64,000 nt of DNA from Pectobacterium aquaticum. Lineage in GTDB: Bacteria; Pseudomonadota; Gammaproteobacteria; Enterobacterales; Enterobacteriaceae. How positions within the stretch are numbered: the first letter of the stretch is position 1; every line of letters begins with the position of its first letter. Made by a program: the position numbers and the translations under genes. This document shows, in pieces, positions 1 to 7,150 of this stretch. The DNA lies in the NCBI RefSeq assembly GCF_003382565.3, contig NZ_CP086253.1:3224001-3288000 (forward strand), given 5' to 3'. The notes below the pieces were generated by a model. It saw only the letters and a program-made list of their open reading frames with translations, was not told the origin of the DNA and made no database searches.

Positions 1-1
1 A

Positions 2-334
2 ACCATTGGGCTATCCGCGAAGAACGCCATATTGATTGTCGAATTTGCTAAAGATCTGATGGAAAAAGAAGGGAAAGGACTGATTGAAGCAACACTCGAT
101 GCCGTTCGTATGCGTTTGCGTCCAATCCTGATGACATCACTAGCCTTTATCCTCGGTGTCATGCCGTTGGTTATCAGTAGTGGTGCAGGTTCAGGTGCAC
201 AGAACGCCGTTGGTACTGGCGTAATGGGCGGGATGGTTACCGCAACCGTGCTGGCTATCTTCTTCGTTCCTGTATTCTTTGTTGTTGTCCGCCGTCGCTT
301 CGGCAAGAAAGTGGACGACACAATAGCGCACTAA
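2..334 (+). CDS. acrB: AcrB multidrug efflux RND pump, C-terminal fragment
   Basis: This is the last 110 codons of an inner-membrane RND transporter; the gene begins before the window. The reading frame is open from base 2 and encodes the typical IGLSAKNAILIVEFAKD segment, followed by the MRLRPILMTSLAFILGVMPL helix and the GAGSGAQNAVGTGVMGGM segment that lie in the last transmembrane helices of AcrB-type pumps. AcrB exports drugs and bile salts as a trimer with AcrA and TolC. The following tomB-hha pair is also the neighbour of acrB in E. coli, which favours acrB over acrD or acrF paralogues. The C-terminal tail (after RRRFGKK) is short and differs from that of E. coli. Confidence 0.93.
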   Translation, partial: TIGLSAKNAILIVEFAKDLMEKEGKGLIEATLDAVRMRLRPILMTSLAFILGVMPLVISSGAGSGAQNAVGTGVMGGMVTATVLAIFFVPVFFVVVRRRFGKKVDDTIAH

Positions 335-358
335 GATTGGATCTCTTCCGATATACTC

Positions 359-387
359 GAAAAGGCCGCCTCCTAGCGGCCTTTTTT
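359..387 (+). terminator. Intrinsic terminator after acrB
   Basis: A 9-bp stem AAAGGCCGC / GCGGCCTTT with a six-base loop runs into a T-rich tract (CTTTTTTAC), 25 bases after the acrB stop codon. It fits a Rho-independent terminator of the acrAB operon. Confidence 0.85.
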
Positions 388-404
388 ACATCCCTGCACC
401 TTCC

Positions 405-457
405 ACGACTAATCCGAGCTAAGCAGCACTATGCGCTGTTTAGCTCGGATTAGTCGT
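405..457. repeat. Long perfect inverted repeat (18-bp arms, extended hairpin)
   Basis: The arms ACGACTAATCCGAGCTAA (405-422) and TTAGCTCGGATTAGTCGT (440-457) are exact reverse complements. The stem can extend by five more pairs (GCAGC/GCTGT, one wobble) to a seven-base loop. It follows the acrB terminator and has no T-run, so it is not a second ordinary terminator. It could be a small palindromic repeat unit or a structured RNA element; no coding potential is seen. Confidence 0.8.
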
Positions 458-536
458 ATCTATAGCGGCTTAGAGAATGTTGACGTCTGCCGCAACATAA
501 TGGTTGATCCTGATGTCAAAAAAGCGCAACATAACA

Positions 537-559
537 GATATGTTATAACATAACAAATT
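537..559 (+). promoter_or_regulatory. Zur (zinc uptake regulator) box
   Basis: The palindrome GATATGTTAT-AAC-ATAACAAATT matches the proteobacterial Zur operator pattern GAAATGTTAT-N3-ATAACATTTC with few changes. It ends nine bases before the rpmE2 start codon, where a bound repressor would block transcription or its first steps. Zur control of zinc-free ribosomal protein paralogues is well established in related bacteria; occupancy here is inferred. Confidence 0.8.
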
Positions 560-568
560 GGAGTAACT

Positions 569-817
569 ATGAAAGCAGGTATTCATCCTGACTATCGCAT
601 GGTGGTGTTTCATGACACCAGCGCGGATGTCTATTACAGGACGGGGTCAACCATTAAAACCGAGCGAACCATTGAGCTTGAGGGTACTCATTACCCTTAC
701 GTCCCCATTGACGTTTCTTCGGCATCGCATCCCTATTACACTGGGAAGCAAAAAGAATATGCCAAAGAAGGCAGCACAGCGCGCTTCCAGCAGCGCTTTG
801 GCAACTTCTTCAAGTAA
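569..817 (+). CDS. rpmE2: Ribosomal protein bL31 type B, zinc-independent paralogue
   Basis: The 82-residue product begins MKAGIHPDYR and has the type B L31 signature (VVFHDTSADVYY and SSASHPYYTGKQ) without the CxxC zinc motif of RpmE. It corresponds to E. coli YkgM. During zinc starvation such paralogues replace the zinc-containing L31 in the 50S subunit and free the metal. The start has GGAG eight bases or less upstream and lies just behind the Zur box. rpmJ2 follows after 17 bases, so the two form one operon. Length is normal for the family. Confidence 0.95.
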   Translation: MKAGIHPDYRMVVFHDTSADVYYRTGSTIKTERTIELEGTHYPYVPIDVSSASHPYYTGKQKEYAKEGSTARFQQRFGNFFK

Positions 818-834
818 TCAGAGAGGGCTATTAG

Positions 835-978
835 ATGCAGGTGCTTAGTTCGCTACGTTCAGCAAAAAATCGTCATAAAGATTGTATTGTGGTCCGCCGT
901 CGCGGGCGAGTTTACGTTATATGCAAATCCAACCCGCGCTTTAAAGCCGTGCAAGGCGGGAAAAAGAAAAAAGGTTAA
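835..978 (+). CDS. rpmJ2: Ribosomal protein bL36 paralogue, C-minus type
   Basis: A 47-codon gene, MQVLSSLRSAKNRHKDC..., ending in a lysine-rich tail GGKKKKG. It has the L36 core (VVRRRGRVYVICKSNPRFKAVQG) but lacks the full set of Cys/His zinc ligands of RpmJ, as in E. coli YkgO. It lies 17 bases behind rpmE2 and shares its Zur-controlled transcript. A GAGAGGG ribosome binding site precedes the ATG. The encoded protein would substitute for zinc-binding L36 when zinc is scarce. Confidence 0.93.
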   Translation: MQVLSSLRSAKNRHKDCIVVRRRGRVYVICKSNPRFKAVQGGKKKKG

Positions 979-1575
979 TCTTCCTCACTCCCATCCCGAT
1001 ACAGTCAGTGTTATGCCGCTAACAAGACTGTACGGGATGATTCGCATGAAAAAACCACAGAAACAATAAGATAACGGAGTATCAATCCCCCTATCCGTTG
1101 AGTAATCTCTTCGTATTCCGTCTGCCATTTCTCATATTTTCAGATAGAAATAATTAAATAATCAGCAGCCGAGTTTATTCTATGCTCATTGTTACAACAA
1201 AAATAATGAGGATTAATCAAAATAAAGGGCAGTGAAAACCTTACCTATCATCCGCGAAGTTTACGAACACCTTTGCTATAATCATATATAGAATGACGTA
1301 ACCGGAACCAGCATGGTATAGCTATACTTAAGGTTAATTCATGAGATGTTGGTATTTACGCCAGTGCGATTTCGCGACATAGTAGATACTATGAGGTGAG
1401 ATAAGCACTGTTTTCTCATTCATTACAGAACCAATCACAATGGTTCAACGCCCTGTCTGTAACAACATGAATACGAAGCAACGTTAACGTTTTATCTTGT
1501 AAGCTTCATCAGTCTACCTGTTTACCAGGTGTTAACCGCAGTAACACTGAATAACGGCTTAACGGAGGGATTGAT
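979..1575. other. Long intergenic region before tomB, with a hairpin and a possible promoter
   Basis: This 597-base stretch has no convincing gene. An imperfect inverted repeat, ATCCCG(A)TACAGTC at 993-1006 and GACTGTACGGGAT at 1026-1038, may end the rpmE2-rpmJ2 transcript, although no T-run follows. An extended -10 box (TGCTATAAT, 1274-1282) is a possible start for a long tomB-hha leader. The rest is AT-rich. Confidence 0.5.
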
Positions 1576-1944
1576 ATGGATGAGTACACACCAAAATATT
1601 ATGATATTGCCCAACTCAGATTCTTATGTGAAAATCTGTGTGACGAAAGCATAGCAACGTTAGGCGATAGCAGTCACGGCTGGGTCAATGATCCAACATC
1701 TGCGATCAATATCCAATTAAATGAACTTATTGAGCATATCGCTACGTTTATTCTCACATTTAAAATAAAATACCCTAACGAAAGTGAGCTTTCAGAGCAG
1801 GTTGAAAAGTATTTGGATGATACTTACGTCTTGTTTAGCAACTATGGAATTAATGATGCTGAACTGCGACGTTGGCAGAAGTCCAAAGCAAAATTATTCG
1901 GAATGTTCTCAGGGGAGAACATCTGTATGCCTGCTAAAACTTAA
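1576..1944 (+). CDS. tomB: Hha toxicity modulator TomB
   Basis: The 122-residue protein (MDEYTPKYYDIAQLRFLCENLCDE...) matches TomB/YbaJ over its full length, including GDSSHGWVNDPTSAINIQLNELIEHI. In E. coli TomB neutralises Hha in a toxin-antitoxin-like pair and affects biofilm formation; it is a small, acidic, cytosolic helical protein. A strong GGAGGG ribosome binding site lies six bases before ATG. hha follows 53 bases downstream, the same order as in E. coli. Confidence 0.93.
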   Translation: MDEYTPKYYDIAQLRFLCENLCDESIATLGDSSHGWVNDPTSAINIQLNELIEHIATFILTFKIKYPNESELSEQVEKYLDDTYVLFSNYGINDAELRRWQKSKAKLFGMFSGENICMPAKT

Positions 1945-1997
1945 GCAATAATTTATTTAAATTTTTTAACCACCAGGTACTGCTTGCATAGGCCATT

Positions 1998-2201
1998 ATG
2001 AAAAAAATCGACTATTTGATGCGTTTGCGCAAATGCACAACTATTGACACTCTCGAACGTGTTATTGAAAAAAACAAGTATGAACTCTCCAATGATGAAC
2101 TGGAGATGTTCTTTTCCGCAGCCGATCATCGTCTGGCAGAACTGACGATGAACAAACTCTACGACAAAGTCCCTACAGCAGTATGGCGATACGTTCGTTA
2201 A
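1998..2201 (+). CDS. hha: Hemolysin expression-modulating protein Hha
   Basis: This 67-residue protein, MKKIDYLMRLRKCTTIDTLE..., has the full Hha/YmoA family pattern (LERVIEKNKYELSNDELEMFFSAADHRLAELTMNKLYDKVP). Hha has no DNA-binding domain of its own; it binds the H-NS N-terminal region and strengthens silencing of AT-rich, often horizontally acquired genes such as virulence loci. It is paired with tomB just upstream and closed by a terminator downstream. Length matches the family. Confidence 0.95.
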   Translation: MKKIDYLMRLRKCTTIDTLERVIEKNKYELSNDELEMFFSAADHRLAELTMNKLYDKVPTAVWRYVR

Positions 2202-2244
2202 TTACTAACGAAACGCATACAAAAACTGACATTAAACACACTGC

Positions 2245-2273
2245 GCCGATAATATTATCGGCCTTTGTTTTTA
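2245..2273 (+). terminator. Intrinsic terminator after hha
   Basis: GCCGATAATATTATCGGC is a perfect 18-base palindrome followed by CTTTGTTTTTATT. It lies 43 bases after the hha stop codon and ends the tomB-hha transcript. Confidence 0.85.
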
Positions 2274-2654
2274 TTATCTTTTTAACGTATTAATTGCGTA
2301 AAACTTGTAACAAATTGTATTCTTTATATTAAGTAAAAATGAATTATTCCTCACATCCCATACTTATTTCCTCAGCACTCATCGCTTATAACAATCGCAT
2401 CAATCGTATCCACGCATAGTATATCCCGTGATGAAAATAGAGGATGTAATAATTACCGCAATGATTACTCGCTAAGTAAAGATGCACAGTAATGCTCTCT
2501 AAGAAGCAGCGATCGGAAAATGACACCGATCGAGCAAAGAATGGCGGTTCAGCATTTATGTATGCCAGCAACCGGGCTTATGGCAGAGAATGTCGTTTAT
2601 GTGCAGGAGATGAAGACCAGTCTGGCGATGAAGCGGCTAACGAGGGCACAAATT
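2274..2654. other. Intergenic region between hha and ffs, no gene seen
   Basis: A 380-base AT-rich stretch. The only structure noticed is a small inverted repeat, CGATCGG...CCGATCG, near 2510-2531. Open frames here are short, have no ribosome binding site and run into ffs, so none is called. Confidence 0.5.
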
Positions 2655-2767
2655 GGTGGAGGCCCTGCCAGCTACATCCCGGCACACACGTCTCCTGCTG
2701 CGGCTGCTTCCTTCCGGACCTGACCGAATCCACAGGTTAGTGTTGCGGGAGAACCGACAGGGCCTCC
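2655..2767 (-). ncRNA. ffs: 4.5S RNA of the signal recognition particle
   Basis: Read on the minus strand, the RNA starts GGAGGCCCTGTCGGTTCTCC and ends with the complementary GCAGGGCCTCCACC, closing one long hairpin. The apical part holds the universally conserved SRP domain IV, GGTCCGGAAGGAAGCAGCC, with its GGAA tetraloop and the asymmetric loop bound by Ffh. The Ffh-4.5S complex delivers nascent inner-membrane proteins to FtsY. Size (about 113 nt) and the position beside atl and ybaY agree with E. coli ffs. Exact mature ends are estimated from E. coli. Confidence 0.96.
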
Positions 2768-2777
2768 ATTGACGACT

Positions 2778-2806
2778 TTATAACAGCTTGCATATGATAA
2801 CCGCAA
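2778..2806 (-). promoter_or_regulatory. Sigma-70 promoter of ffs
   Basis: On the minus strand TTGCGG (-35, bases 2801-2806) and TTATAA (-10, bases 2778-2783) are separated by exactly 17 bases. The -10 lies about ten bases before the mature 5' end of 4.5S RNA. Confidence 0.65.
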
Positions 2807-2944
2807 CGTGTCACAAAGCGGTTGGCATTATCGGCGATGAGATAGGCAATTGCAAGCTAACCCACGCTAACCGTTGTTTTCTTACCCACCTCACTATGCC
2901 ACTATGATGCTCAATCGGTTTAGGAACAGCAGGAACATCCGCTG

Positions 2945-3265
2945 ATGTCAGAAGAAAACGATAATTTCCGCCAGCGCGTTTTTCAAATCGTCGCGGCAAT
3001 CCCTTACGGAAAAATAGCGACCTATGGCGACATCGCGCAGCTTGCTGACTCGCCCAGAGCATCGAGGCAAGTTGGCGGGGTATTAAAACGCCTGCCGAAA
3101 GACAGCAAACTCCCCTGGCATCGGGTAATCAATCGTAAAGGGGAAATATCGCTGGTCGGTGGAGACTATGTACGCCAGAAGTCAGCGCTACAGGCGGAAG
3201 GCATTATTTTCAATCGTCAGGGAAAAGTTGATCTTGCGAAATATCGCTGGCAATACGCGCCATAA
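2945..3265 (+). CDS. atl: Alkyltransferase-like DNA damage sensor protein
   Basis: The 106-residue protein resembles the C-terminal DNA-binding domain of O6-alkylguanine methyltransferases (VFQIVAAIPYGKIATYGDIAQLAD, then a RASRQVGGVL helix). The active-site motif PCHRV is replaced by PWHRV at about residue 58, so the acceptor cysteine is absent. This defines the ATL family (YbaZ), which flips and tags O6-alkylguanine for nucleotide excision repair rather than repairing it. It is a single gene, convergent with ybaY. Confidence 0.93.
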   Translation: MSEENDNFRQRVFQIVAAIPYGKIATYGDIAQLADSPRASRQVGGVLKRLPKDSKLPWHRVINRKGEISLVGGDYVRQKSALQAEGIIFNRQGKVDLAKYRWQYAP

Positions 3266-3284
3266 CGGCGCGTATCCAGATGAA

Positions 3285-3866
3285 TTACCAGACTGGCTGC
3301 GGAGCCACAGATGACGAAGCAGGTTGCCCCTGAAGCATATGAGGAGTCTGATTCGCCGGATTAGACATCATTGATCCCTGATTTTTCGCCGGTAAGGGAA
3401 CAGAGGCGACAGGGACCAGCACCAAATCGGCGTTATTCACCCCGTTGCTAATAACCGGCAAGACGTTTTCCGTCACCATCACGATGCGATTATCGATCGC
3501 AACCGCTGCGCTGAGTAAAATACGTGCATTGGGCTGGATATCAGTTGGGTTATACGGTAGCTCGAATTGGAAAGGTGCCTGCTTTCCTTCTGTACGCGTC
3601 ACACGCTGGGTAATCACTTTTGAAGGCGCATCCGCCAGCGATGCATCAGACACGGTAACGGTCAAAACGGCGTTGTGAGGTAGCGCAATGCGCTGACGAA
3701 TATTCACCGTACCCGTTACCACAGGCATTGCGACAGCCGGACGCTGTGAGGAAACACTGGTGACAGGTGCGCCTGTCTGAGGAGAAACGCCATAATCACT
3801 CCTCTGTGCACATGCAGCCAGAGTCATCGATAACGTGATACCACCTAAGATATGCCATAATTTCAT
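3285..3866 (-). CDS. ybaY: YbaY-family lipoprotein
   Basis: The start at 3866 is chosen because an AGGAG site precedes it and it begins a lipoprotein signal, MKLWHILGGITLSMTLAAC, with the lipobox cysteine at residue 19; a longer in-frame start exists at 3917. The 193-residue product carries the YbaY beta-sandwich (VTGTVNIRQRIALPHNAVLTVTVSD and QFELPYNPTDI). The tail is proline- and glutamine-rich. Function is not established; an outer-membrane-anchored periplasmic role is inferred from the signal. Confidence 0.9.
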   Translation of the reverse strand: MKLWHILGGITLSMTLAACAQRSDYGVSPQTGAPVTSVSSQRPAVAMPVVTGTVNIRQRIALPHNAVLTVTVSDASLADAPSKVITQRVTRTEGKQAPFQFELPYNPTDIQPNARILLSAAVAIDNRIVMVTENVLPVISNGVNNADLVLVPVASVPLPAKNQGSMMSNPANQTPHMLQGQPASSSVAPQPVW

Positions 3867-4076
3867 TCGGTCAGTCTCCTTTATTATTGTCAGACTACCG
3901 GTATCGAAAACCGGCATTCATAAATAGTATGATTCAACCAACACAATAATGATGGTGCAATATTCTGATATTTCCCTGAAATCCACATATTTATTGCAGT
4001 AAAATCTACAAAATTAGATTTTATATATTAAAAACAAACAAGTAACTAGCCATTCGCATCCATTGGGGCCGATACC

Positions 4077-4940
4077 ATGAGTCAATCACTACAACATCTT
4101 CTCGACCTCCTGCATTTAGAGAAGCTCGAGGAAGGGCTATTTCGCGGACAAAGCGATGATTTGGGGCTGCGTCAGGTCTTTGGCGGGCAGGTTGTCGGCC
4201 AGGCCATGTCGGCCGCCAAACAGACTGTCCCTGTCGAGCGCAACATTCATTCATTCCACAGCTACTTTTTGCTACCCGGCGATAGCCAGAAACCGATTAT
4301 TTATGACGTTGAAAACCTACGCGACGGCAACAGCTTCAGCGCCAGACGCGTTAGAGCTATCCAGAATGGTCGCCCTATTTTTTATATGACCGCCTCATTC
4401 CAAAGTCATGAAGAAGGGTTTGAGCACCAAAATGTGATGCCAAACGTCGCACCGCCTGAGGATCTGAAATCTGAGCAGGAAATCGCACAAGGCATGCAGC
4501 ACCTTCTGCCGCCCCGCTTTCGCGATAAATTTATTCAGGCCAGCCCGATTGAGATGCGCCCAGTTAAATTCCATAACCCACTAAAAGGCGAAGTGGACGA
4601 GCCAGTGCGACACGTCTGGTGCCGTGCCAGCAGCCCGCTACCGGACGATAAACGTATTCACCAATATCTGCTCGGCTATACGTCTGACTGCAATTTCCTA
4701 CTCACCGCCTTGCAGCCTCACGGCGTTGGCTTTTTGGAACCGGGTATGCAAGTCGCCACAATCGATCACTCTATGTGGTTCCATCGTGATTTCCGGCTGG
4801 ATGACTGGCTGTTATATACCGTAGAAAGCACGTCTGCATCCGGTGCCCGTGGTTTCGTTCGTGGGCAATTCTATACCCGGGAAGGCGTGCTGGTTGCATC
4901 CAGCGTGCAGGAAGGCGTCATACGTCGCCGCCAGCCGTAA
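4077..4940 (+). CDS. tesB: Acyl-CoA thioesterase II
   Basis: The 287-residue protein is a double hotdog thioesterase that hydrolyses medium- and long-chain acyl-CoA to free fatty acid and CoA. The first hotdog holds GLRQVFGGQVVGQAMSAA and HSFHSYFLLPGD; the second holds the catalytic triad region with Asp in ATIDHSMWFHRDF, Thr in VESTSASGARG and Gln in SSVQEGVIRRR. Length matches E. coli TesB (286). It stands alone; a 17-bp tandem repeat lies between it and the amtB terminator. Confidence 0.95.
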   Translation: MSQSLQHLLDLLHLEKLEEGLFRGQSDDLGLRQVFGGQVVGQAMSAAKQTVPVERNIHSFHSYFLLPGDSQKPIIYDVENLRDGNSFSARRVRAIQNGRPIFYMTASFQSHEEGFEHQNVMPNVAPPEDLKSEQEIAQGMQHLLPPRFRDKFIQASPIEMRPVKFHNPLKGEVDEPVRHVWCRASSPLPDDKRIHQYLLGYTSDCNFLLTALQPHGVGFLEPGMQVATIDHSMWFHRDFRLDDWLLYTVESTSASGARGFVRGQFYTREGVLVASSVQEGVIRRRQP

Positions 4941-4987
4941 AACCTGCGGCAGCCTCGTAACGTAAAAGACTACCGCCGAAAGAGGTG

Positions 4988-5055
4988 GTTTAAAGCTGAC
5001 AATAGTTTAAAGCTGACAATAGTTTAAAGCTGACAATAGTTTAAAGCTGATAATA
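4988..5055. repeat. Four tandem copies of a 17-bp unit
   Basis: The unit GTTTAAAGCTGACAATA occurs four times head to tail (4988, 5005, 5022, 5039). The first three copies are identical and the fourth has one change (C to T). It sits between the convergent tesB and amtB genes and runs up to the amtB terminator. It looks like a variable-number tandem repeat made by replication slippage. Confidence 0.95.
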
Positions 5056-5082
5056 AAACAGGCGTGGAGTTTCCCCACGCCT
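5049..5082 (-). terminator. Intrinsic terminator of glnK-amtB
   Basis: On the minus strand the stem AGGCGTGG / CCACGCCT is followed by GTTTTATTATC. The T-rich tract overlaps the last copy of the 17-bp tandem repeat. Confidence 0.8.
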
Positions 5083-5125
5083 GCTTACTGTACTCACACG
5101 ATTTTACTGATTAATTTACGCGATC

Positions 5126-6418
5126 TTATTGGTTGTAAGCACTCTCGCCGTGGCTGTTGACGTCCAGACCTTCGCGCTCTTGATCTTCAGGTACACGCAG
5201 ACCAACAACCATATCCGCGATCTTGAAGGCGACAAATGCCACCACGCCAGACCACACCAGACAAATAATCACGCTGAAAAGTTGTACCCAAACTTGGTGT
5301 GCCATCGTCACGCCTTCCGCATAGCCAGTACCACCCAGTGATGCTGAGGTAAATACGCCAGTCAGGATACAGCCAACGATACCGCACACGCCGTGAACAC
5401 CGAACACATCGCACGGGTCATCCACACGCAGCCATCTTTTCAGTACCGTCACGCCCCACAGACCTGCAACGCCACCGGCCAGACCGATGATCAGTGCACC
5501 GCCGACGCCAACCGTACCCGCTGCAGGCGTGATTGCCACCAGACCAGCGATACAACCAGAGCATGCGCCCAGAAGAGAAGGTTTACCACGTACCATCCAC
5601 TCACCGCCAACCCATGCTAGAATTGCAGCAGCAGTCGCGACAACGGTGTTCAGGAAAGCCAGAGCGGCGATACCGTTCGCAGCACCGGCAGAACCGGCAT
5701 TGAAACCAAACCAGCCGATGTACAGAATCGCCGTACCGATAAATACCATTGGCAGGTTATGCGGTTTGAAGGCTTCTTTGCCAAAACCAGCACGTTTACC
5801 CAGCAGGTAAGCCCCCACCAACCCAGCAACCGCGGCGTTGATGTGAACCACCGTACCACCAGCGAAGTCCAGCGCACCATCCGCAGCCAGATAGCCACCG
5901 CCCCATACCATGTGCGTCATCGGCAAATAGGAGAACGTCAGCCACAGCGCAACGAAGATCAGCACCGCAGAGAAACGAATACGCTCAGCAATCGCCCCGA
6001 CAATCAGCGCGACGGTGATGCAGGCAAAGGAAGCCTGATAGGCCACATGTACAAATTGATAATAGGTGCCGCTGATGGACTCAATCCCGATGCCTTTCAG
6101 CATAAAGGTGCTGAAACCACCGAAGAAAGCATTCCCTTCACTGAACGCCAGGCTATATCCGTAAACCACCCACAGGATACAAACCATCGCGAACGTTACG
6201 CTCACCTGTGTCATCATGGACAGAACGTTCTTAGAACGAATCAGGCCGCCGTAAAACAGTGCAATGCCGGGTATAGTCATAAAGAGTACCAGCGCGGTAC
6301 AAATCATAATAAAAGCGTTATCCGCTTTATCAATCGTCGGTGTCGCAGCCATTGCCCAAGACGGGAGTAATGCCGCCACACCGAGACCTAATGAAGAGAG
6401 TCGTTTTTTCATTTTCAT
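5126..6418 (-). CDS. amtB: Ammonium channel AmtB
   Basis: The 430-residue precursor begins with a signal peptide ending near WAMAA, then eleven membrane helices of the Amt/Rh family. The twin pore histidines are His192 (GGTVVHINAAVAG) and His342 (FGVHGVCGIVG); Asp184 lies just before the first. The trimeric channel conducts ammonium across the inner membrane when it is scarce. It is co-transcribed behind glnK with a 33-base gap, as in most proteobacteria, and GlnK plugs the channel from the cytoplasm when nitrogen is plentiful. A second ATG two codons in is a possible alternative start. Confidence 0.97.
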   Translation of the reverse strand: MKMKKRLSSLGLGVAALLPSWAMAATPTIDKADNAFIMICTALVLFMTIPGIALFYGGLIRSKNVLSMMTQVSVTFAMVCILWVVYGYSLAFSEGNAFFGGFSTFMLKGIGIESISGTYYQFVHVAYQASFACITVALIVGAIAERIRFSAVLIFVALWLTFSYLPMTHMVWGGGYLAADGALDFAGGTVVHINAAVAGLVGAYLLGKRAGFGKEAFKPHNLPMVFIGTAILYIGWFGFNAGSAGAANGIAALAFLNTVVATAAAILAWVGGEWMVRGKPSLLGACSGCIAGLVAITPAAGTVGVGGALIIGLAGGVAGLWGVTVLKRWLRVDDPCDVFGVHGVCGIVGCILTGVFTSASLGGTGYAEGVTMAHQVWVQLFSVIICLVWSGVVAFVAFKIADMVVGLRVPEDQEREGLDVNSHGESAYNQ

Positions 6419-6451
6419 GCATCCCTATTTACGTATCTACGCTAGGTTTTG

Positions 6452-6790
6452 TTAAAGTGCAGCTTCGTCAGTTTCACCCGTACGAATACGGATAACTCTT
6501 TGCAACTCGGCGACAAAAATTTTGCCGTCACCAATTTTCCCGGTATACGCGGCTTTGCTGATGACATCGATCACTTCATCCAGTTGATCGTCTGCAATTG
6601 CGATATCAATTTTTACCTTGGGTAAAAAGTTAACGCTGTACTCCGCGCCGCGATATAGCTCCGCGTGCCCTTTCTGACGACCAAATCCTTTCACCTCAGT
6701 GACGGTGAGTCCCTGGATGCCAACAGAAGATAACGCTTCACGTACATCTTCCAGCTTGAATGGTTTTATCACCACAGTAACCAGTTTCAT
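6452..6790 (-). CDS. glnK: Nitrogen regulatory PII protein GlnK
   Basis: The 112-residue protein has the two PII signatures: the T-loop RGAEYSVNFLPK with the uridylylation site Tyr51, and the C-terminal KIGDGKIFV. It senses 2-oxoglutarate and ATP/ADP, is modified by GlnD, and controls AmtB by direct binding. Placement directly before amtB identifies it as GlnK rather than GlnB. A sigma-54 promoter and an upstream NtrC site control the operon. Confidence 0.96.
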   Translation of the reverse strand: MKLVTVVIKPFKLEDVREALSSVGIQGLTVTEVKGFGRQKGHAELYRGAEYSVNFLPKVKIDIAIADDQLDEVIDVISKAAYTGKIGDGKIFVAELQRVIRIRTGETDEAAL

Positions 6791-6878
6791 TTATCTTCCC
6801 CCTAGCCATTACGTTCAGGCTTTCGCCCGTCACTTGTTCGATTACATGCTCTATGAAGTCGGTCTACGTCATGACTAA

Positions 6879-6894
6879 AGCAAAGAGTGTGCCA
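6879..6894 (-). promoter_or_regulatory. Sigma-54 promoter of glnK-amtB
   Basis: The minus strand reads TGGCACACTCTTTGCT, a full match to the -24/-12 pattern TGGCAC-N5-TTGC with correct GG to GC spacing. It lies 88 bases before the glnK start codon. Confidence 0.9.
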
Positions 6895-7001
6895 TAAATG
6901 ATTTATCTGACATAAATCAGGAAAGAGAACGCGATTAACGATAAGAAAGGGCAAAAAGAAAACAGTATGGGAAAGAAATGCAGGAAGATTTGGGCAAAAA
7001 T

Positions 7002-7039
7002 TGCACCAATACAGTGCGTAAAGAGTGTTTTTAGTGCAA
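7002..7039. promoter_or_regulatory. NtrC enhancer site(s) for glnK
   Basis: TGCACCAATACAGTGCG (7002-7018) is a near-palindrome matching the NtrC pattern TGCACCA-N3/4-TGGTGCA. It is centred roughly 120-130 bases upstream of the sigma-54 promoter, the usual enhancer distance. A weaker half-site with TGCACTA (minus strand) lies at 7024-7039, about two helical turns away. Confidence 0.7.
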
Positions 7040-7097
7040 CTCGGGGGAAAACCAGAATCACGATGCTTATTGATGGTGCGAAGCCACGAATAGACTG

Positions 7098-7130
7098 TCG
7101 GTCTGCACCACACAAGGCGGTGCAGACCGA
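7098..7130. repeat. Perfect 12-bp-stem hairpin between mdlB and the glnK enhancer
   Basis: TCGGTCTGCACC (7098-7109) and GGTGCAGACCGA (7119-7130) pair perfectly around a nine-base loop, 20 bases after the mdlB stop codon. It could stop or stabilise the mdlAB transcript, but no T-run follows on the minus strand. The inner TGCACC/GGTGCA halves resemble NtrC half-sites but with too long a gap. Confidence 0.75.
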
Positions 7131-7150
7131 GATACTATCCCAGATCAGTC

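Noticed and set aside
2492..2740. Plus-strand frame of 82 codons across the hha-ffs gap
   Set aside because: Overlaps the 4.5S RNA gene and has no ribosome binding site or family resemblance.
4988..5055. Tandem repeats considered as a CRISPR array
   Set aside because: The units are directly joined with no spacers, and no cas genes are present. The same holds for 12660-12743.
5759..6370. Long plus-strand frame opposite amtB
   Set aside because: Antisense shadow; no start signal and no family features.
7098..7130. Hairpin TGCACC...GGTGCA considered as an NtrC site
   Set aside because: The gap between half-sites is nine bases, too long for the NtrC palindrome; it fits better as a transcript-end hairpin for mdlAB.
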